Assembly (NCBI GenBank): GCA_964478995.1 | Contig: CAYZJY010000037.1 | Span: forward strand, 1 to 17,683 | Length of the DNA stretch: 17,683 nucleotides | DNA from: NZWG01 sp964478995 | Lineage (GTDB): Bacteria > Fidelibacterota > Marinisomatia > Marinisomatales > UBA1611 | Direction: 5' to 3' | In this document: in pieces, positions 13,701 through 17,683 of the stretch | Numbering within the stretch: the stretch's first letter is position 1 | Layout of the letters: the number at the start of each line of letters is the position of its first letter | Notes under the pieces: model-generated | What the model was told of the DNA's origin: nothing | The model's database searches: none | Seen by the model: only the letters and a program-made list of their open reading frames with translations | Made by a program: the position numbers and the translations under genes

Positions 13701-14715
13701 TTTTCTGGCCTTGAATTGTTTTATTCTTTTTAGTTAATGATAGACCAAGACGTCGCATTATTGTTTCAGCTGATTCAATGCTCTTTACACTATGAACACT
13801 CTTCCCAGCGGAGTAGTATTTTTTCTTTTTCTGAATGTTCGAATTACTATCTTTTAATAGATATTTTAATCGAATGAATGAGTTGAGGTTCAATAGCATC
13901 CTAATATGGTGCTTGAATCTACTATTAAGTAATTTTTTGATAAGCCAAGAATTTTCATGCTTATGGTCTTTTGATCGTATCACTGAAATGGGGATTCCTG
14001 TAAAACGAGTGGTGGTAGTTATGTCATTCTCTGATGACCTAACTATTGCATCTTTATAATCTTCTGGTGTATTGCACTCCACAGTAGCAATGAAACGTGT
14101 TCCCATCTGTACTCCATCATAACCAATTGCAATTGCATTTGCTAACTGGTTCTCACCTCCGATCCCTCCAGCGCATATTAGAGGGAGACCTAGGTCACTT
14201 AGCTCCTCAAACATGTTTTCCATTGAGTTTATTCCAAGATGTCCTCCTGCTCGATCATTAACACATATAAGCCCATCTACTCCGCATTCTTGACCTTTTC
14301 TTGCCCAATTTCGATTGGTCACATCATGATAGACAAATCCTCCAACCTGATGAACTTTATTGCAAACCCAATCAGGTTTTCCAAGTGATGTAACAAAAAA
14401 TCGTATTCCTTCATCGAGAGCTATGTCAATCCATTCTGACATTCGATCAATATATTTTTTGCTACCTTTTTCAATAAGTGCATTGAAGCCTATCGGCTTA
14501 TCCGTCATGGATCGAATATATCTTATCCCTTTCCGCAGATCATAACCATGAACGTAGGTCAGGCTAACTGGTTGCAAAACTGCCATGCCACCGCCTTTTG
14601 AAGCTGCGGCAACAAGTTCCGGATTAGAGCAAGGATACATTGCGCCACATATGATGGGGAATTCGATCCCAGCATGCTTGATCAGACGGTTATTACTCTT
14701 ATTCAATTCAGTCAT
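13687..14715 (-). CDS. Nitronate monooxygenase (2-nitropropane dioxygenase) family FMN protein
   Basis: 342 aa, TIM-barrel flavoprotein. Seen are the FMN-binding 'IICGAMYP' (21-28), catalytic-type His159 in 'RAGGHLG' (155-161), 'CAGGIGG' (181-187) and 'GVQMGTRF' (201-208), the phosphate-binding end of the barrel. The family holds true nitronate monooxygenases and the enoyl-ACP reductase FabK, and many members of unknown role. In an acyl-CoA operon an enoyl-thioester reductase or oxidase role is as likely as nitroalkane oxidation. A basic, lysine-rich stretch (about 258-305) is longer than usual, then the normal 'YYSAGKSV' end motif follows. The start overlaps the MaoC stop by 4 bp (ATGA) and the end overlaps the AtuA-family gene by 14 bp. 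Confidence 0.85.
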   Translation of the reverse strand: MTELNKSNNRLIKHAGIEFPIICGAMYPCSNPELVAAASKGGGMAVLQPVSLTYVHGYDLRKGIRYIRSMTDKPIGFNALIEKGSKKYIDRMSEWIDIALDEGIRFFVTSLGKPDWVCNKVHQVGGFVYHDVTNRNWARKGQECGVDGLICVNDRAGGHLGINSMENMFEELSDLGLPLICAGGIGGENQLANAIAIGYDGVQMGTRFIATVECNTPEDYKDAIVRSSENDITTTTRFTGIPISVIRSKDHKHENSWLIKKLLNSRFKHHIRMLLNLNSFIRLKYLLKDSNSNIQKKKKYYSAGKSVHSVKSIESAETIMRRLGLSLTKKNKTIQGQKNGQG

Positions 14716-15137
14716 GATTTAGATAATGCAATTTTAGAAAAGCCAATTAATTTTTCATCATTATTTTGGTCGATGACCTTCAATTCAATTTTTAACCATT
14801 TACCCGTATCAGTTTGACGAACATCTATTACTGTACCTTTGCACGTTAGTGTGTCACCAATCCTTGTCATGGATGAGAATTTAACCCCATACTCCGTAAT
14901 GCTAGATTGCTTGACCTGGTTTGTAATTGCCTGTCCAAGATAACTCATGACCAACATTCCATGGGCGATCACATCTGAAAGGCCAAACTTTTTTGCATGG
15001 TCCTGGTCTATGTGAATAGGGTTATGGTCGCCTGATGCTCCTGCATATAGGGCAAGGATAGTCCTAGTAATTGGTCTCATGGTCAATTCGGGTAATTCAT
15101 CACCAACATTTAATTTTTTCATTTTCCAAGATTCCAT
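14712..15137 (-). CDS. MaoC-like (R)-specific enoyl-CoA hydratase, catalytic hot-dog subunit
   Basis: 141 aa single hot-dog domain. The hydratase-2 motif 'YAGASGDHNPIHID' (31-44) supplies the catalytic pair Asp37 and His42. 'HGMLVMSYLGQ' (59-69) follows as in PhaJ/HadB-type hydratases. Such enzymes add water to trans-2-enoyl-CoA with R stereochemistry, or run in reverse. The start is uncertain: the ATG at 15137 gives five extra residues ('MESWK'), while the ATG at 15122 begins the usual 'MKKLNVGDELP' and has GGA upstream. It is 4 bp past the N-type MaoC gene, with which it probably forms a heterodimer like HadAB, and shares ATGA with the flavoprotein gene. Confidence 0.87.
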   Translation of the reverse strand: MESWKMKKLNVGDELPELTMRPITRTILALYAGASGDHNPIHIDQDHAKKFGLSDVIAHGMLVMSYLGQAITNQVKQSSITEYGVKFSSMTRIGDTLTCKGTVIDVRQTDTGKWLKIELKVIDQNNDEKLIGFSKIALSKS

Positions 15138-15141
15138 GAAT

Positions 15142-15579
15142 TTATCGAGCCACTAGTGTAGCCAGTGATTCGGCCACCATGATATTATCTTGATTAGCAT
15201 AGGTTGATTGAAACTCAATAAATTGTAAAGCACCATTCTTTTTTTCATATAGGTCAACGATCTGACTTTCCATTGTTATGACATCACCAGCATATACTGG
15301 TTTGTAATATTTATAGGTTTGCCCTGCGTGTAGAATTTTGCCAAAGTCAATGCCGAGGTCGGTGATATATTTGTATGGTTTTTCTTGCTCATGACCTACA
15401 ACCGTTAGGAAGGTTGGGGGTGCAAGGATGGAAGGGTGACCATTTTCCCTTGCAGCCTGCTCATCAAAATAAACTGGATCAGTTTGCCCAGTTGCCTTGG
15501 CAAAAAATCTTAGACGTTGTTTTTCAACATCAAAGGATATAGGAGGATATCTTTTATTTATTAGTAAACGATCAAGCAT
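15142..15579 (-). CDS. MaoC_dehydrat_N (FAS1-like dehydratase) subunit
   Basis: 145 aa hot-dog protein of the non-catalytic or substrate-binding type. 'KATGQTDPVYFDEQAA' (28-43) holds Asp34 and Tyr37 but lacks the Asp/His pair of the active subunit. 'LAPPTF' (52-57) and the stretch 82-99, with His84, Gly86, Gln87 and Gly98, are family hallmarks. By analogy to mycobacterial HadA/HadC it should pair with the catalytic MaoC subunit encoded 4 bp downstream. It lies 13 bp after the 3-hydroxyacyl-CoA dehydrogenase. No clear ribosome-binding site precedes the ATG. Confidence 0.85.
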   Translation of the reverse strand: MLDRLLINKRYPPISFDVEKQRLRFFAKATGQTDPVYFDEQAARENGHPSILAPPTFLTVVGHEQEKPYKYITDLGIDFGKILHAGQTYKYYKPVYAGDVITMESQIVDLYEKKNGALQFIEFQSTYANQDNIMVAESLATLVAR

Positions 15580-15592
15580 GCAAGTGAGTGAT

Positions 15593-16816
15593 TTAAAACA
15601 TTTCTCCAGTGTTTGCCATCTTTTTCAATAGCCTTGGTGATTTAAATCTTGACCCATAGTGTTCTGCTAATTGATCTGATCGTTCCATGAATTTCAGAAT
15701 ACCATAATTATTCACAAAATTTAAAATCCCGCCTGTTCTTTTTGGGAATCCCCATCCCAAAATACTTCCAGTGTTTGCATCCTTGGAAGAGGCTATGATT
15801 TTTTCTTCAAAGCATCGTATTGTCTCTGTGGCTTGGGAAAAATAAAATCGGTCAATAATATCTCTTTTCATGATCTTCGAATTTGAGATTGGAAAATAAT
15901 TAGTTAGTTCTGGCCAAAGATATTTTTTTTCATTTTTTGGATATTCATAGAAACCTCCCATTTTTGAACGTCCTGTCCTTTCTAACTTTGATACCATGAG
16001 GTCGATCACTTTATCATGGGGTTTGCTGGGTGAGTTATTTTCTGCGGTGGAGTATTTATTGATCTGGTTGCGTATGTGTGAAGCTAGATTGATGCTAATT
16101 TCGTCTAGAATAGCCAATGGGCCCACGGGGTAGCCTGCTTCTTTTGCCAATTTCTCAATGAATATGGGGTCGATTCCCTCATGTAGCATGGTCATGCCTT
16201 CATTGGTGTAGCATTGAAAAACTCTTGTGGTAAAGAACCCTGGTCCATCATTGACCACAATCGGGTCTTTATCAATGGACTTCACAAGATCTAGAGCAAT
16301 GGATAGCGTTTGTTGACTTGTTTTTTCTCCTTTGATCACCTCAACCAATTTCATTTTATTTACAGGTGAGAAGAAGTGTAAGCCAATAAAATTTTCTGGC
16401 CTAGTGGATGCACTTGCGAGTATGCTTATGGGTATGGTAGATGTATTTGAAGCACATACACCGTTACTGGATAATAATTTATCAGCGCTGTTTATCACTT
16501 CTTCCTTCAATGCTCTATCCTCATAAACGGCCTCAATTACCATGTCACAACCACTCAACATGTCATAATCATCACTAATGGTAATTTGATTTAGGGCATT
16601 TTGAAATTCCTCTTTTGACATGATCCTTTTTGTTAGATCATCATGTAATATGGTCTTTATTCTGCTTAGGGCATTTTCTAATTTTTCCAGCGATGTGTCG
16701 ATCATCACTACTTCAATCCCAGATGTAGCAATGGCATGTGTTATGCCATGACCCATTAGACCTGCACCTAGGACACCTACCTTATTTATTGAATTTTTTG
16801 AGTCATTATCGATCAT
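15593..16816 (-). CDS. 3-hydroxyacyl-CoA dehydrogenase, stand-alone
   Basis: NAD-dependent oxidation of (S)-3-hydroxyacyl-CoA to 3-ketoacyl-CoA. From the ATG at 16816 it is 407 aa. 'GVLGAGLMGHG' (14-24) is the Rossmann loop and 'GLHFFSPV' (145-152) holds catalytic His147, with Glu159 twelve residues on as in the His-Glu dyad. 'DGPGFFTTR' (190-198) opens the dimerisation half. The second half, with 'GWGFPKRTGG' near residue 360, matches the duplicated C-terminal half found in FadB/FadJ, but no crotonase domain is fused. The start at 16816 is chosen over an upstream ATG at 16828 because GAGG (16823-16826) is 6 bases away. First gene of the eight-gene acyl-CoA operon. Confidence 0.88.
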   Translation of the reverse strand: MIDNDSKNSINKVGVLGAGLMGHGITHAIATSGIEVVMIDTSLEKLENALSRIKTILHDDLTKRIMSKEEFQNALNQITISDDYDMLSGCDMVIEAVYEDRALKEEVINSADKLLSSNGVCASNTSTIPISILASASTRPENFIGLHFFSPVNKMKLVEVIKGEKTSQQTLSIALDLVKSIDKDPIVVNDGPGFFTTRVFQCYTNEGMTMLHEGIDPIFIEKLAKEAGYPVGPLAILDEISINLASHIRNQINKYSTAENNSPSKPHDKVIDLMVSKLERTGRSKMGGFYEYPKNEKKYLWPELTNYFPISNSKIMKRDIIDRFYFSQATETIRCFEEKIIASSKDANTGSILGWGFPKRTGGILNFVNNYGILKFMERSDQLAEHYGSRFKSPRLLKKMANTGEMF

Positions 16817-16822
16817 GGGTGA

Positions 16823-16826
16823 CCTC
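16823..16826 (-). promoter_or_regulatory. Ribosome-binding site deciding the dehydrogenase start
   Basis: GAGG on the minus strand, 6 bases before the ATG at 16816. The alternative ATG at 16828 has only an AGG 3 bases upstream, which is too close, so the downstream start is favoured. Confidence 0.5.
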
Positions 16827-16866
16827 ATGAACCTATTTATTTTGACCTTATTAATGTCGAATTACA

Positions 16867-16896
16867 TTTATAAGACAAAATCATGATATGTAACAA
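16867..16896 (-). promoter_or_regulatory. Candidate promoter of the acyl-CoA operon
   Basis: TTGTTA (16891-16896), 18 bases, then TATAAA (16867-16872) on the minus strand. It gives an untranslated leader of about 45 bases before the ATG at 16816. No clear operator dyad and no regulator gene are next to it. Confidence 0.35.
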
Positions 16897-16911
16897 AGCC
16901 TCTAGCAAAGG
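16897..16911 (-). terminator. Weak hairpin after the TonB-receptor gene
   Basis: GCCT and AGGC arms (minus strand) with one extra T.G pair around a short loop, followed by TTTGTT. It lies 8 bases after the receptor stop. The stem is short, so termination here is only a possibility. Confidence 0.22.
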
Positions 16912-16919
16912 CAAGGAAG

Positions 16920-17683
16920 TTAAAATGTGGTTTGCAATCTTAATAGCATGACCCTGCCAATTGGAGGTCCACCTATTATCTGCGTATGGCGATGATTCAA
17001 AAGATTTGTTATGGTAAAGTTTGCCTTGAGGAACTTATTAAACTCATATCCCAGATGTACATCAAATAGTGTATAAGGTGTAATGTTTCCAAAATATATT
17101 CCGGAAGACCATTTGAATCCATCAACATATCTGGCATTGAAAGATCCAGTGACTGGCCATCTCCTAGAATTGTATTGTAATTTCATGCCCATTTTATGTC
17201 TTGGTGCATTGATCGGGTCCATGGAGTTGGTAATTGGGTTTAGAAACTCATTCATTCCAAGATAAGAATAATTTGCATCGATCGACCATTCTAGATTTAA
17301 AAGTGCGGTCACGCTTGCGTCTAGTCCCCACATATCAACCTCTCCATAGTTGATATATCCAACGACAACGGGAGGGGTATACCCTGGGATGGTATCCATT
17401 GCAGTAACACCCTGAATACCACCACGCCAGTGGTTGAAGGACTCATCATAATCTTCCCGATCAACAATATCATTATTTGTTATGCCCTCGATCGTATTTA
17501 GGACACCATCTCCATCATAGTCAGTTTCAAGTACCGATTTTTCAACTACAATTGGAGTGATGAAGGTAACAGGGCTGACAAAACTACTGTAGTGGCTCGT
17601 ATATACGTCCAAGGTTCCAAATAGTAGGTTGCTTAATCTTCCCTTATAGCCAAACTCCCAGGAATTAACGATCTCAGGTTTTA
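16920..17683 (-). CDS. TonB-dependent outer-membrane receptor, C-terminal part (5' end outside window)
   Basis: Outer-membrane beta-barrel that takes up a ligand using TonB energy. 253 visible residues. The frame is open to the window edge, so an internal TTG near 17612 is not the start. 'KPEIVNSWEFGYKG' (1-14) is the typical mid-barrel strand of TonB receptors, and the chain ends in alternating strands with a terminal Phe253, the barrel-assembly signal. 'NFTITNLLNHRH' (221-232) is another family hallmark. An unusual insert at about 47-80 carries 'DYDGDGVLNTIE' (54-65), a full 12-position EF-hand-like loop (Asp54, Asp56, Asp58, Glu65), probably in an extracellular loop. The ligand is unknown. 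Its closeness to the acyl-CoA operon may mean that it imports the operon's substrate. Confidence 0.88.
   Translation of the reverse strand, partial: KPEIVNSWEFGYKGRLSNLLFGTLDVYTSHYSSFVSPVTFITPIVVEKSVLETDYDGDGVLNTIEGITNNDIVDREDYDESFNHWRGGIQGVTAMDTIPGYTPPVVVGYINYGEVDMWGLDASVTALLNLEWSIDANYSYLGMNEFLNPITNSMDPINAPRHKMGMKLQYNSRRWPVTGSFNARYVDGFKWSSGIYFGNITPYTLFDVHLGYEFNKFLKANFTITNLLNHRHTQIIGGPPIGRVMLLRLQTTF

Noticed and set aside
1..17683. CRISPR arrays, tRNAs, rRNAs, transposons or integrase-type mobile genes.
   Set aside because: No regularly spaced repeats, cloverleaf-like segments, transposase or integrase frames, or terminal inverted repeats were seen on reading both strands.

Overview
This AT-rich, gene-dense window comes from a Gram-negative, probably marine bacterium. 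A TonB-dependent outer-membrane receptor, Tat-like and Sec-like export signals and a dockerin-type tail on a secreted protein all point that way. The mix of DUF3467, a DUF6913-like protein, TonB receptors and secreted dockerin-tailed proteins fits the Bacteroidota/Marinimicrobia (SAR406) neighbourhood. That placement is inference from gene content, since no rRNA or marker gene is present. Both ends of the window cut through genes. No rRNA, tRNA, CRISPR array, insertion sequence or prophage was seen, and no stretch over about 110 bases lacks a gene.

Region 1 (1-2880, + strand) holds the 3' half of a glutaryl-CoA dehydrogenase gene, a membrane-anchored metallophosphoesterase of the YkuE/YaeI type, and an exported glycosylasparaginase-type Ntn hydrolase.

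Region 2 (2962-7915, - strand) is a tightly packed, apparently single operon. Read in transcription order it encodes a membrane-anchored TerB+DnaJ protein, a methylmalonyl-CoA mutase catalytic subunit without its own B12 domain, a degenerate PAP2-like membrane protein, a biotin-protein ligase without a DNA-binding domain, and a secreted dockerin-tailed protein. The last resembles pyroglutamyl peptidase (C15) but appears to have serine in place of the catalytic cysteine.

Region 3 (8018-9388, + strand) has three small genes: a DUF6913-like protein, an acidic zinc-ribbon protein with a good sigma70-like promoter, and a DUF3467 protein. Divergent candidate promoters separate regions 2 and 3.

Region 4 (9385-16816, - strand) is a run of eight genes for acyl-CoA catabolism. 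In transcription order: 3-hydroxyacyl-CoA dehydrogenase, two MaoC-type hot-dog hydratase subunits, a nitronate-monooxygenase-family flavoprotein, an AtuA (DUF1446) family protein, a crotonase, a YhdH/AcuI-type enoyl-CoA reductase, and a canonical PAP2 phosphatase. The set can supply hydration, 3-hydroxyacyl oxidation and enoyl reduction. Together with the mutase and biotin ligase of region 2 it suggests degradation of an unusual (branched, terpenoid-like or C3-yielding) acyl chain towards propionyl-CoA and succinyl-CoA. The substrate cannot be read from the sequence.

Region 5 (16920-17683, - strand) is the C-terminal end of a TonB-dependent receptor with an EF-hand-like calcium loop in what should be an extracellular loop.

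The most novel-looking items are the AtuA/NMO/MaoC/AcuI operon and the Ser-for-Cys C15-like dockerin protein. Everything else is recognisable, though several genes have unusual arrangements.
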